From assembly GCA_002394965.1 (NCBI GenBank), contig DGVL01000059.1:1-17803 (forward strand): DNA of 17,803 bases, written 5' to 3'. The DNA is from Lachnospira sp. UBA4285. GTDB lineage: Bacteria > Bacillota > Clostridia > Lachnospirales > Lachnospiraceae. The position numbers and the translations under genes were made by a program. The notes beneath the pieces were generated by a model. The model had not been told where the DNA came from. It saw only the letters and a list, made by a program, of their open reading frames with translations, and did no database searches. The first letter of the stretch is position 1; each line of letters starts with the position of its first letter. Positions 6,186 to 13,065 of the stretch are shown here, one piece after another.

Positions 6186-7349
6186 ATGGCATTCACGGTA
6201 CGAGAACTGCTCGAACGGGATCTCTTCCCCGGTATGAAGCTGGCGGCTGGTGCCGACGGAATCGACGCGCCGGTCACCTGGGTCAACATTATGGAAATCC
6301 TCGATTCACCGGACACGGTAAACCGCGGTGAACTCCTGATCACCACCGGATATGATCTGGATGACGAGAAGCACTACCCGAATCTGATTCAGCGGCTGAA
6401 GTCCAGAGGAATTCCCGCGCTGGTAATTCAGACCGGCTATTACATCAGCGCCATTCCCGGCTACATCGTCGAAGCAGCAGATACATACAGTCTGCCGGTT
6501 CTGGAGATGCCCTCCCGCTTTTCCTTTTCAGGCATCCTGCATGTCATTCTGGATGCCTTGAATAAAGACCGGGACATATGGTCGCGCTTCAACTTTGAAA
6601 AGGAGGCCCTCATCGCTTCATTCCGGGACAGCCTCCGCACGGCCGTCCAGCAGGACAGCTACAGCGCCGACACCTTCTATCTGCTTCTTTTCACCATCAT
6701 CCACAGCGATGACAAGGATTCTTCCCAGATGGAAGAAACGATGTCGCATCTTCAGTCCTTTGTCGCATCGTACGCCGGCATCTGCGTTGCCAGGACCGCC
6801 GAAGACCGCTACATGGCGATCGGGCTGAGCTTTCAGAATCCGGAAAAGGAAGCCGCTCTCACTTACGATCTTCAGATCCAGCTTACTTTTTTATCAGAGG
6901 ACGCAGGCCTGAATATCTATGCGGCCTGTGACCGCTTCTTCTCCATGGATGAGCTTTCTGAAGCCTACAGTCACTGTCTGCAGTGCCTGACACTCCTGGA
7001 CCAGGTCAACGCCAGGCGCGGCGTGTGCTGTTACGACGACTATGCTTTCATCCGGATGTTCAGCAGCTGTTACAGCAAAGAGCACTCATTCTGTCAGGAA
7101 AACACAGTGCTCCGGAAACTTCTCGAAAAGGACAGAAGCGACCAGACCCATCTGGTACAGACTCTGCGGGTGTTCCTGGCTGAAAACTGCAATATCACCC
7201 ATGCGGCAGAACGGCTTTTTATACATCGGCACACGATGATGAACCGGATCCAGATGATCCGGGATCTTACCGGAGTCAATCTGGACGATTACTATCAGCG
7301 CATCTACCTCTCCATATCACTGCTCATGCACGACTATTTTGCCATGTAG
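6186..7349 (+). CDS. PucR-family transcriptional regulator
   Basis: This 387-residue protein has an N-terminal PucR sensory domain (about 1-125: FTVRELLERDLFPGMKL, GELLITTGYDL, SRGIPALVIQTGYYI, YSLPVLEMP). A middle region follows, then a C-terminal PucR-type helix-turn-helix (about 325-380: LRVFLAENCNITHAAERLFI, then HRHTMMNRIQMIRDLTG). Family members activate genes for purine, allantoin, amino-acid or amine use in response to substrate. The ATG at 6186 has AGGAG about 8 bases upstream; an upstream in-frame TTG at 6147 was rejected. The gene sits two genes from the repeat-rich divergent region and is a reasonable candidate regulator of the dehydrogenase/ABC operon. It is tail-to-tail with the BASS transporter gene, separated by about 21 bp with no clear terminator. 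Confidence 0.92.
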   Translation: MAFTVRELLERDLFPGMKLAAGADGIDAPVTWVNIMEILDSPDTVNRGELLITTGYDLDDEKHYPNLIQRLKSRGIPALVIQTGYYISAIPGYIVEAADTYSLPVLEMPSRFSFSGILHVILDALNKDRDIWSRFNFEKEALIASFRDSLRTAVQQDSYSADTFYLLLFTIIHSDDKDSSQMEETMSHLQSFVASYAGICVARTAEDRYMAIGLSFQNPEKEAALTYDLQIQLTFLSEDAGLNIYAACDRFFSMDELSEAYSHCLQCLTLLDQVNARRGVCCYDDYAFIRMFSSCYSKEHSFCQENTVLRKLLEKDRSDQTHLVQTLRVFLAENCNITHAAERLFIHRHTMMNRIQMIRDLTGVNLDDYYQRIYLSISLLMHDYFAM

Positions 7350-7370
7350 AAAGCCTGTTCTCTCAGGACT

Positions 7371-8342
7371 TCAGGCCCTGGCTGCTGCCTTTTCCCTTGC
7401 TTCCTCCTTAGCAGATCTGTGGTTAAAGAACGCCGCCAGAAGTGCACCGGAGATGTTGTGCCATACAGAGAATACCGCGCCCGGGACGGTCGCCAGCGGA
7501 TACTGGGCGAAATGCGTGGCTGCCAGGCTGGTAGCCAGACCGGAGTTCTGCATGCCGACCTCGATCGAGATCGCGCGGCACTTGGTCGTGTCAAGCTTCA
7601 GAGCCTTGGATACAAGATATCCGGTGAGATATCCGATCAGATTGTGGAGCATAACGACGACAACGATCAGACCGCCGACCGTCATCAGACGTGCGGAATT
7701 TACAGATACAACGGCGGCAACGATCATGACGATGGCCGTGGTGGAAACCAGCGGAAGAGCTTTGGTGGCCTTCTGCGTAAAGCGGCCGAAGAAATGGTTG
7801 ACTACAAGTCCGAGAATGATCGGGAACAGTACAACTTCCAGAACCGACAGGAACATCGCCCAGAACTTCACATCGACTGTCTTGCCCGCGTAGACCAGTG
7901 TCAGGAACGGTGTCATGATCGGTGCAAGAAGTGTGGAAACCGTTGTCATGGAAACCGAAAGCGGAACATCACCGTGGCTCAGATACGTCATAACGTTGGA
8001 AGACGTACCGCCCGGGCATGTGCCGACCAGAATCACTCCGATCGCCAGCTCCGTCGGAAGCTGAAAAATCTTGCACAGGGCGAATGCGATCAGCGGCATC
8101 AGCGTGAACTGGCAGACTGCCCCGAGAATAACGTCTTTCGGTCTCTTGAAGACCGCTGCAAAGTCGGAAGCCTTCATCGTGAGGCCCATGCCGAACATTA
8201 CAATGCCGAGCAGCCAGTTGACCCAGCTTGTCTTGATCCAGGTGCAGGTCTGCGGGGCAAACAGAGCCAGGGCAGCTACCGCCAGGACGATAACCGCCAT
8301 CCACTTGCCGACGAAATCGCTTGCTTTTTCCAGTACCTTCAT
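7371..8342 (-). CDS. BASS-family (bile acid:sodium symporter-like) transporter
   Basis: The 323-residue integral membrane protein has about nine to ten hydrophobic segments and the BASS family hallmarks GTCPGGTSSNVMTYLSHGD (about 113-131) and EVGMQNSGLATSLA (near 268-281). Bacterial members couple sodium to uptake of organic anions such as bile acids, pantoate/ketopantoate or keto acids; the physiological substrate here is unknown. The ATG at 8342 has GGAGGAGAGG upstream; the open frame beyond it to 8450 is leader. Transcription starts from a consensus promoter about 450 bp upstream and passes through a T-box riboswitch. Expression should therefore respond to uncharged tRNA, apparently tRNA-Ile. 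That points to a substrate linked to branched-chain amino acid supply, for example a 2-keto acid (inference). Confidence 0.92.
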   Translation of the reverse strand: MKVLEKASDFVGKWMAVIVLAVAALALFAPQTCTWIKTSWVNWLLGIVMFGMGLTMKASDFAAVFKRPKDVILGAVCQFTLMPLIAFALCKIFQLPTELAIGVILVGTCPGGTSSNVMTYLSHGDVPLSVSMTTVSTLLAPIMTPFLTLVYAGKTVDVKFWAMFLSVLEVVLFPIILGLVVNHFFGRFTQKATKALPLVSTTAIVMIVAAVVSVNSARLMTVGGLIVVVVMLHNLIGYLTGYLVSKALKLDTTKCRAISIEVGMQNSGLATSLAATHFAQYPLATVPGAVFSVWHNISGALLAAFFNHRSAKEEAREKAAARA

Positions 8343-8458
8343 AATCCTCTCCTCCTGCCGCATTCTTCCTGCGGCTGTTGTATTTCTGCTCCGTTCCTTT
8401 CCGCCCGGGGCTTGAAGCAAAAGCCGTATGAAGAGCCGGCTGCAGAACAATGTCCGCT

Positions 8459-8519
8459 AAAAAAAGCTCCTGTCTTTTTCCGGGATCCTTTCTGGATCTG
8501 GGAAAGAGACAGGAGCTTT
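8459..8519 (-). terminator. Intrinsic terminator of the T-box leader
   Basis: On the minus strand AAAGCTCCTGTCTCTTTCC pairs with GGAAAAAGACAGGAGCTTT with few mismatches and is followed by a T-run at 8465-8459. It lies 117 bp before the BASS start codon. Its 5' arm (CCTGTCTC) is also complementary to GAGAC and ACAG upstream of the T-box sequence, so the two folds are mutually exclusive, as expected for antitermination. Confidence 0.9.
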
Positions 8520-8786
8520 GCGCTCTCTGCGGTACCACTCTTTCTGTCGGCGTCTCACGGCGCCGGCCACTCAGCCGCATCTGACAATGCGTGATCTGCG
8601 ATAACGGGGATCCTCCGTCGGCACTTACTGAAAACCCTGATCCTCAAACAAGGCTTCGTTTTGCACCGAGGCTCAGAGATGATTCTCCACGGAAGTCCTG
8701 TACTGTCTCGCACCACCCGACAGCTCTCTGTGCCATTCGTTTCCGGGACTGTTCTCTTCACAGCCGGTCTTCATATGCTTTTGTGA
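8459..8786 (-). ncRNA. T-box riboswitch leader, apparent specifier AUC (Ile)
   Basis: This leader senses uncharged tRNA and controls read-through into the BASS gene. The T-box core TGGTACC lies at 8537-8531 inside GAGTGGTACCGCAGAG, followed by the terminator. Stem I is recognisable. GGCU (in GACCGGCUGUG) pairs with AGCC, AGAGA (8757-8753) with UCUCU (8679-8675), and CGGAA (8745-8741) with UUCCG. The distal part carries AGAGAG and the apical hairpin CUGUC-GGGUGGUGCGA-GACAG. The 3' side of the specifier loop reads GGAGAAUCA just before UCUCU. Taking the triplet before the conserved purine gives AUC at 8683-8681, isoleucine. UCA (Ser) in a shifted register is a less likely alternative. The UGGU of the T-box would pair with a tRNA acceptor end ACCA, consistent with discriminator A. 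Confidence 0.9.
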
Positions 8787-8791
8787 TGCCG

Positions 8792-8820
8792 ATTCTATGA
8801 CGCAGTTTACAAAATGTCAA
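8792..8820 (-). promoter_or_regulatory. Sigma-70/A-type promoter for the T-box/BASS transcript
   Basis: Minus-strand TTGACA at 8820-8815 (perfect -35), a 17-bp spacer and TAGAAT at 8797-8792 (5 of 6 of a -10). The start point should fall near 8785, directly before the T-box stem I. The -35 begins 9 bp after the stop of the upstream PL22-like gene. Confidence 0.85.
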
Positions 8821-8828
8821 GAGCAAAT

Positions 8829-10100
8829 TTAGATATTTTTAACAACCCGGACCGCATACACCTTTCCATACCGCCCGGTCCGGCTGTTGAAATACACCGT
8901 GTTCCCATCATGGCTGAAGATCGGGTGCGGGTGCGCGTCCTGCCCGAGCCAGTCACTGTCATGCCGGCAGAACGGCGTCCAAGCGAGCTTCCCCGCCTCC
9001 CAGTCCGGGCGGACAAAGGATATGTACAGTCCGTCCTTCTTGTGCGGATCCGGGCCGTTGTCCGTGCTGTTTTCGCGCTGTATCAGCCTGTCCCCCGGGT
9101 GGCGGTAATACCCGTCGCAGACAAGATCCCCCCGGGCATCCATCGTGAAGTGACCATACGACTTGTAGTCATCCGGCAGCGCGATCTCATGGAACTGCCC
9201 GGAGGAAAGGTCAAAGCGTCCCACCATGGCCGGCCCGTTCTCATAGCCGCCATGATAGATGATATATCTGCCGTCCTCACTCCACATCTCGTGGCAGACC
9301 CAGTCCCCGCGCTTCCTCGCGAATCCGCGCGGATTCCCCAGCGTGTCAGAGCCCTCTGTCCGGACCCGCCTGATCGCATCCCGCGCGCGATCATACAGCC
9401 ACATCCTCCGGATACCGCAGTCAGAGCAGGCCCACTCGTGATTGTACAGAATGATATCCGGGTTCACCGGGTCAAACTGGACATGCGTGATCCAGCACTT
9501 CGGGATCCGCTTTTCATACAGCAGCGCACCGCTTTCCGTGTCATAGACGCAGAGATAACTGGACAGATCCTCGTCCTGCACCCGACGGTCGATATTGTAG
9601 ACCGGGCGCCGGTCCAGTCCCTCCCCTTCCGTCGCCGGATCATAGTCCAGGCACCGCCCGTCCGTCATCGGCACACACAGCCGCCCACCGTCCTTTGAGA
9701 CATGCGTAAAAGCCGTCACCCGGCCTTCCGGGATCCGGTTCAGAATCCGGATCCTTCCTGCAAGGTCCACACACCGGATCTCATCATCCTGAATGTAATA
9801 CGCGATGCCCCGGCCCGCGTCAAGCGAGACGCTGGCCTTGCTGAAGCCCTTCCCCGGATCCCCATCAAAGTAGACGTAGCTCTTCATAAGCCCGTTCCGG
9901 TTGTCCGTGAGCACACGCTCCCTGCCCGTGCGCAAGTCTCTCACAGCCACATTCGGATCTCCCGTCCGGTCCGTGAGCAGAAACAAAAACCGGTCGTCGT
10001 CTGTCAGCGAAGAACACGTGAAATACAACAGCTGCGTGTTGAAGCCCTCCGACTCTCCCGTGCAGCCGCTGACAAGTTTTTTCTCCTGTATCAAGATCAT
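8829..10100 (-). CDS. Oligogalacturonate lyase-like protein (PL22 family beta-propeller)
   Basis: This 423-residue protein has no signal peptide and is probably cytosolic. Repeated WD40-like blades are visible (LTDDDRFLFLLTDRTGD, FDPVNPDIILYNHEW, WSEDGRYIIYHGGYENGP, FSHDGNTVYFNSRTG). PL22 enzymes cleave unsaturated digalacturonate in pectin catabolism with a Mn2+-binding site of His, Gln, His, His and a His base. The motif GQDAHPHPIFSHDG supplies Gln387, His390 and His392. His317 (YGHFTMD) and His270 (CHEMWSEDG) fall at about the spacing expected for the other metal ligand and the base. The start is the ATG at 10100 behind AGGGGGGTG; the adjacent GTG at 10103 is less likely. No other pectin gene is visible, so the true substrate may differ. 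It seems to be a single-gene transcript between the 76-residue ORF and the BASS promoter. Confidence 0.82.
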   Translation of the reverse strand: MILIQEKKLVSGCTGESEGFNTQLLYFTCSSLTDDDRFLFLLTDRTGDPNVAVRDLRTGRERVLTDNRNGLMKSYVYFDGDPGKGFSKASVSLDAGRGIAYYIQDDEIRCVDLAGRIRILNRIPEGRVTAFTHVSKDGGRLCVPMTDGRCLDYDPATEGEGLDRRPVYNIDRRVQDEDLSSYLCVYDTESGALLYEKRIPKCWITHVQFDPVNPDIILYNHEWACSDCGIRRMWLYDRARDAIRRVRTEGSDTLGNPRGFARKRGDWVCHEMWSEDGRYIIYHGGYENGPAMVGRFDLSSGQFHEIALPDDYKSYGHFTMDARGDLVCDGYYRHPGDRLIQRENSTDNGPDPHKKDGLYISFVRPDWEAGKLAWTPFCRHDSDWLGQDAHPHPIFSHDGNTVYFNSRTGRYGKVYAVRVVKNI

Positions 10101-10109
10101 CACCCCCCT

Positions 10110-10121
10110 GGCAGATCTGCC
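10110..10121. promoter_or_regulatory. Perfect 12-bp palindrome upstream of the PL22-like gene
   Basis: GGCAGATCTGCC sits immediately upstream of the ribosome binding site (AGGGGGG). It may be an operator or a translation-influencing structure, but a palindrome of this size can arise by chance. Confidence 0.25.
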
Positions 10122-10193
10122 GCCATTCTCTCAGAAACCGCCCTCCCGGTACGCTCCCGCAATCACATACGACGACTCGTGGTGCACACTGGC

Positions 10194-10199
10194 ATTATA
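10194..10199 (-). promoter_or_regulatory. Candidate -10 box for the PL22-like gene
   Basis: A perfect minus-strand TATAAT lies about 95 bp upstream of the start codon, within GATAATTATAATG. No TTGACA-like -35 is present at 16-18 bp, so the promoter is either weak and activator-dependent or a chance match. Confidence 0.35.
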
Positions 10200-10249
10200 A
10201 TTATCGATGGTACCACAGATGGGGCGCTGTAAACCCTTAGAAATCCTCC

Positions 10250-10480
10250 TCATCCGCTCATTGCCGCGATCAGCGCGCAGTAGAAATCTGAGGCGCAGGA
10301 GAATTGCTCTTTTTCAATTCCCTTCACGAATACGGAGAGCGGCACTGATACTTCCCAGTCTGTGAAGACGGGATTCTCTCCTGCCTTGTCAAGAATCTCC
10401 TGTTTTGTCGCAGGATATGTCACGTCCGCCAGAGCTTTCTGGATATAGTGAAACAGTGCAGGGTACGCCGGCTTAGTCAT
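10250..10480 (-). CDS. Small conserved-type protein, weakly DUF2795-like (76 aa)
   Basis: I do not firmly recognise this protein. It is soluble, with no membrane segment. It contains YIQKALADVTYPATKQEILDKA near the N-terminus and FVKGIEKEQFSCASDFYCAL near the C-terminus. The PATKQEILDKA block and the terminal helix resemble the small helical DUF2795 proteins, but this is a tentative resemblance only. Its ATG overlaps the stop of the amidase gene by four bases (ATGA), strong evidence for a real, translationally coupled third gene of the permease/amidase operon. It could be an accessory or regulatory protein of the amidase. Confidence 0.72.
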   Translation of the reverse strand: MTKPAYPALFHYIQKALADVTYPATKQEILDKAGENPVFTDWEVSVPLSVFVKGIEKEQFSCASDFYCALIAAMSG

Positions 10481-11415
10481 CTCTCTTCTCTTCCTTTCCT
10501 GTATCCATATGCGGTATACCGCATGGCCTGGTCTCCTTCTCCGCGCATATCCGGGCAGCTGGCTCCCCTGTGATTAAAGGTAAACATCGGAGCAGAATGC
10601 ACCGCCTGCTCATGAATCTTGTCAATGATCCCGGGATACAAATCCGCCTTGATAAGCCCCGGATGATCTGCCATCTGTGTGATTATATTTCCATCAGGGC
10701 CGAGAATCATACTTCTTCCGAAGCAGGAACGGCTTTCATTCCGGGTAAGTCCGGTACAGTTGACGCCGACTACATACACCTGGTTAAAATAGGCTCCTGC
10801 CTTGTTGGTGATACTCCATGCCTCTTCATACGGATCCATGTAATGTGTCGGGCGGATGATGACATTGGCTCCTCGATATGCGGCCTCCCGCCAGATTTCC
10901 GGATAATCGCCGTCTGCACAGATGATAATGCCGAGTTTAGAGCCCTTGGGCCCGTCGCATACCGTGCACTCTTTTCCTGGACGCGAATTTTCAAACGGAA
11001 TCCAGGGATTCATCTTCACGTAACGGTGTATGATTTCTCCCTTGTCATTCACGACAATGGCCGTGTTTTCATAGCATTTTCTGCTGTCCGTCCAAAAAAG
11101 CAGGCCAAACACGCCCCAAATGGAAAGCTTTCGGCAGCGTTCACAGATCGTCTGCACTTCCGGACTGTCTTCTGTCAGGATCGCGTCTTCAAATCCGGTC
11201 GGAGCAAATCCCTGAATACAGGCTTCCGGTGCAACAACCAGATCTGCTCCCGGATAGCCGCTGACAGCCGCGTCCATATATTCCAGCAGTGTCTGAAGGT
11301 TTTCATCGACTTCTTCCCTTGTCTGAGCCCCTGCAGGCCCGTATTGAAGTCCGACAACACTGAGCACCTGTGTTGAAATTGTGCCGTTAATTGAAAACAG
11401 ATTTCCGATATTCAT
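10477..11415 (-). CDS. Formamidase/aliphatic amidase (nitrilase superfamily, AmiF/AmiE branch)
   Basis: This 312-residue cytosolic hydrolase would cleave a small amide to the carboxylate and ammonia. The catalytic triad is visible as Glu64 (VVAPEACIQG), Lys134 (RYVKMNPWIP) and Cys166 (IIICADGDYPE). A further Glu142 follows the PWIPFE segment. These positions and the surrounding GYPGADL, YENTAIVVNDKGEII and GPKGSKL blocks closely parallel formamidase AmiF as I recall it (Glu60, Lys133, Cys166). The ATG at 11415 has GGGAG about 9-10 bases upstream. It lies 36 bp behind the NCS1 permease gene and overlaps the 76-residue ORF, indicating one operon. The likely substrate is formamide or a short amide derived from what the permease imports (inference). 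The C-terminal region differs from AmiF and could shift specificity. Confidence 0.88.
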   Translation of the reverse strand: MNIGNLFSINGTISTQVLSVVGLQYGPAGAQTREEVDENLQTLLEYMDAAVSGYPGADLVVAPEACIQGFAPTGFEDAILTEDSPEVQTICERCRKLSIWGVFGLLFWTDSRKCYENTAIVVNDKGEIIHRYVKMNPWIPFENSRPGKECTVCDGPKGSKLGIIICADGDYPEIWREAAYRGANVIIRPTHYMDPYEEAWSITNKAGAYFNQVYVVGVNCTGLTRNESRSCFGRSMILGPDGNIITQMADHPGLIKADLYPGIIDKIHEQAVHSAPMFTFNHRGASCPDMRGEGDQAMRYTAYGYRKGREER

Positions 11416-11451
11416 CTCACCATCTCCCTTTGGCTGCTTCCCTGCTTCCGG

Positions 11452-12774
11452 TCAGACATATTCCGCATGATCGCGGATCCCATGCATATCCTCGATCCCG
11501 GCAGCCTTCAGAACCGCATTGGCAATCGGCACGCAGACAATGGAGACAGCAATGCCAAGAAGCGGAGGAACGCCCACATTCGATACGTTGGTAACCCATG
11601 CGGCGATGGTTCCTGCCACATATGCGATTACCGGAGATATGCGGAGCATCTTAAATGTAACATACTCAACCTTCGGCAGTCTGCGCTTGAATGTGAAGAA
11701 ATAATCCCCGATAATCGCGCCGCCGATCGGAGGAATGAAGACGCCGAGAATGTTCAGAAACGGAATCAGCTGATTGTAGATACCTGTGCAGGCCAGAACA
11801 ACTGCAATCGCAAGGCCGATGAGAAGAAAGGGCGTCTTGTTTTCTTTATTGGCCGCTTCCGCTCCGGCAACCGCCCATGCGTAAGCGCCCGCATGCGCTG
11901 TCGTCCATATATTCAGAGTGAGAACAACGAGGGCCACCGCAGAAAGTCCGAGATTCATCAGGATGACAATAAAATCCGACTCGCCGAAAGCGAGCGCTCC
12001 GACAATGCCAGCCCCCAGCATGACCGTATTGCCGATCATAAATGCCACAAAGCCTGACCAGAATCCCGACTTCGTACTTCTGGAGAAGCGGGACCAGTTG
12101 CATGCCTGCGTCCCCATGGAAGAGAACGTCCCGACAATGGCCGTCATCGCTGTGGCAACACTCATGGAGGTCGTAGGAACCGCTGATACCAGCGCGTTCA
12201 TACCGCCAGCAGCCCGGATTCCGAGAATCGGAATGAGAATAACGAGAATCAGAAGCGCCGGAACCGCAACATATGCGATCTTTTCCATCGCCTTGTACCC
12301 ATACAAAGCGGTAACACCGAAGATAAGTGCCCAGGCAAGTGTAAACCACGTGGCAGCTCCCGGAAGGTTGAATGCCGTCGCAAACAACATACCGACATAT
12401 GCACTCACGTACGCATACCAGCCGATCTGGGTGCCTCCGAGAAGCAGATCCGCCCACTTTGCACCGGCCTTGCCAAATGTATACCGGCAGAGCATTACGC
12501 TCGTCAGACCTGTCTTTGCCCCAATCCCACAGTTGACAGCGACATACACTCCAAGGATCAGATCCCCCATCAGTGTGATCAGAAGTACATTGCCAAACGT
12601 GAATGCCGTGCCGATCTGTGCCCCGACAGCCATGGTCGGACTGAAGAACGTAATTCCAAGAAGTACCGCCATCACCGAAAAGAACGTGCGTCTGGCCTTT
12701 TTGGGTACGTGCGTCAATGGGTAATCGGAATCCGTCGTCTCTTTCTCTGGTTTCAAAGAATTGTCTCTGGCCAT
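11452..12774 (-). CDS. NCS1-family permease, cytosine permease-like (CodB)
   Basis: The 440-residue membrane protein has about twelve hydrophobic segments. The N-terminus has YPLTHVPKKARRTFF followed by FFSPTMAVGAQIGTAFTFG, and TM3/4 contains GIGAKTGLTSVMLCRYTFGKAG, all typical of the NCS1 nucleobase:cation symporters closest to CodB. Family members import cytosine, other purines/pyrimidines, hydantoins or thiamine-precursor pyrimidines. The ATG at 12774 has AGGAGAG about 6 bases upstream. An in-frame start at 12813 lies inside the leader hairpin tail and was rejected. There is no cytosine deaminase beside it; instead a formamidase-type amidase follows. Transport of an N-formyl or amide-bearing heterocycle is therefore a reasonable alternative to cytosine (inference). 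Confidence 0.88.
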   Translation of the reverse strand: MARDNSLKPEKETTDSDYPLTHVPKKARRTFFSVMAVLLGITFFSPTMAVGAQIGTAFTFGNVLLITLMGDLILGVYVAVNCGIGAKTGLTSVMLCRYTFGKAGAKWADLLLGGTQIGWYAYVSAYVGMLFATAFNLPGAATWFTLAWALIFGVTALYGYKAMEKIAYVAVPALLILVILIPILGIRAAGGMNALVSAVPTTSMSVATAMTAIVGTFSSMGTQACNWSRFSRSTKSGFWSGFVAFMIGNTVMLGAGIVGALAFGESDFIVILMNLGLSAVALVVLTLNIWTTAHAGAYAWAVAGAEAANKENKTPFLLIGLAIAVVLACTGIYNQLIPFLNILGVFIPPIGGAIIGDYFFTFKRRLPKVEYVTFKMLRISPVIAYVAGTIAAWVTNVSNVGVPPLLGIAVSIVCVPIANAVLKAAGIEDMHGIRDHAEYV

Positions 12775-12796
12775 ATCTCTCCTCTTTTCCTCTCTG

Positions 12797-12876
12797 CACA
12801 AAAATAGCGGCAAAGATCCTGGCGGAAGCCGCAGCGGGAACTATCCTCCCGCCGCAGTCCGCAGCATCTTTGCCGC
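12797..12876 (-). terminator. Large terminator-like hairpin in the leader of the permease operon
   Basis: On the minus strand GCGGCAAAGAT (12876-12866) pairs perfectly with ATCTTTGCCGC (12817-12807). Inner helices include TCCGCAG-type and TCCCGC/GCGGGA pairs and a small loop near 12841-12845. The stem is followed by TATTTTTGTG (12806-12797). It lies downstream of a good promoter and 23 bp upstream of the permease start codon. It could be a conditional attenuator of this operon or the terminator of the YczE-like gene upstream. Confidence 0.75.
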
Positions 12877-12895
12877 GCCTGCAAATATCGGTCTT

Positions 12896-12924
12896 ATTAT
12901 ATACAGCTGATTAGCGCTTCACAA
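12896..12924 (-). promoter_or_regulatory. Promoter for the NCS1 permease/formamidase operon
   Basis: Minus-strand TTGTGA at 12924-12919 (4 of 6), a 17-bp spacer and a perfect TATAAT at 12901-12896. The predicted start near 12889 is only about a dozen bases before the large hairpin. The promoter therefore either starts an attenuated transcript or is partly silent. Confidence 0.7.
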
Positions 12925-12929
12925 GAGTT

Positions 12930-13064
12930 TCACCGCTTCTTTCTCCCCGAGAGGATAATCCCGAGGCTCACCAGCAGCAGCGCAGCGAGGACGCGCCGCC
13001 GAGATGAATGCCATGTACAGACAACTATGCCGGCCCTTGGCAGGAATCGCACTGCAGGAGCCAT
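12930..13064 (-). CDS. Possible 44-residue single-pass membrane microprotein
   Basis: An ORF starts with ATG one base after the TGA of the YczE-like gene (TGAAATG). It encodes MAPAVRFLPRAGIVVCTWHS, an Arg triplet, the hydrophobic VLAALLLVSLGIILSG and a basic tail RKKR. This is a clear one-helix topology with positive charges on both sides. There is no separate ribosome binding site, so it would rely on re-initiation after the upstream stop. Its stop is 6 bp before the -35 of the next promoter. It may be a true small membrane protein, the remnant C-terminal anchor of a surface protein, or chance. Confidence 0.3.
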   Translation of the reverse strand: MAPAVRFLPRAGIVVCTWHSSRRRVLAALLLVSLGIILSGRKKR

Positions 13065-13065
13065 T

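Noticed and set aside
7350..7400. Possible bidirectional terminator between the convergent PucR and BASS genes
   Set aside because: Only a short GCCTG/CAGGC repeat is present with no T-run in either direction, and most of it lies inside the BASS coding sequence.
7419..8594. Plus-strand 391-codon open frame opposite the BASS gene and its T-box
   Set aside because: It runs antisense across a clear membrane transporter gene and a structured leader, is rich in Arg/His/Gln/Asp as expected of a complement frame, and has no recognisable domain.
8555..8761. Minus-strand 68-codon ORF inside the BASS leader, considered as a leader peptide
   Set aside because: It lies within the T-box stem regions, lacks a ribosome binding site and shows no run of isoleucine or other regulatory codons; the T-box explains the region.
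11846..12799. Alternative-frame 317-codon ORF within the permease gene
   Set aside because: It is rich in Cys, Arg, Gly and Ser with no membrane pattern, while the overlapping frame gives a clear 12-helix NCS1 permease.
13000..13050. LPRAG in the 44-residue ORF as a sortase signal
   Set aside because: It does not match LPXTG or NPQTN well, and the ORF has no signal peptide or extracellular domain, so sorting is not supported.
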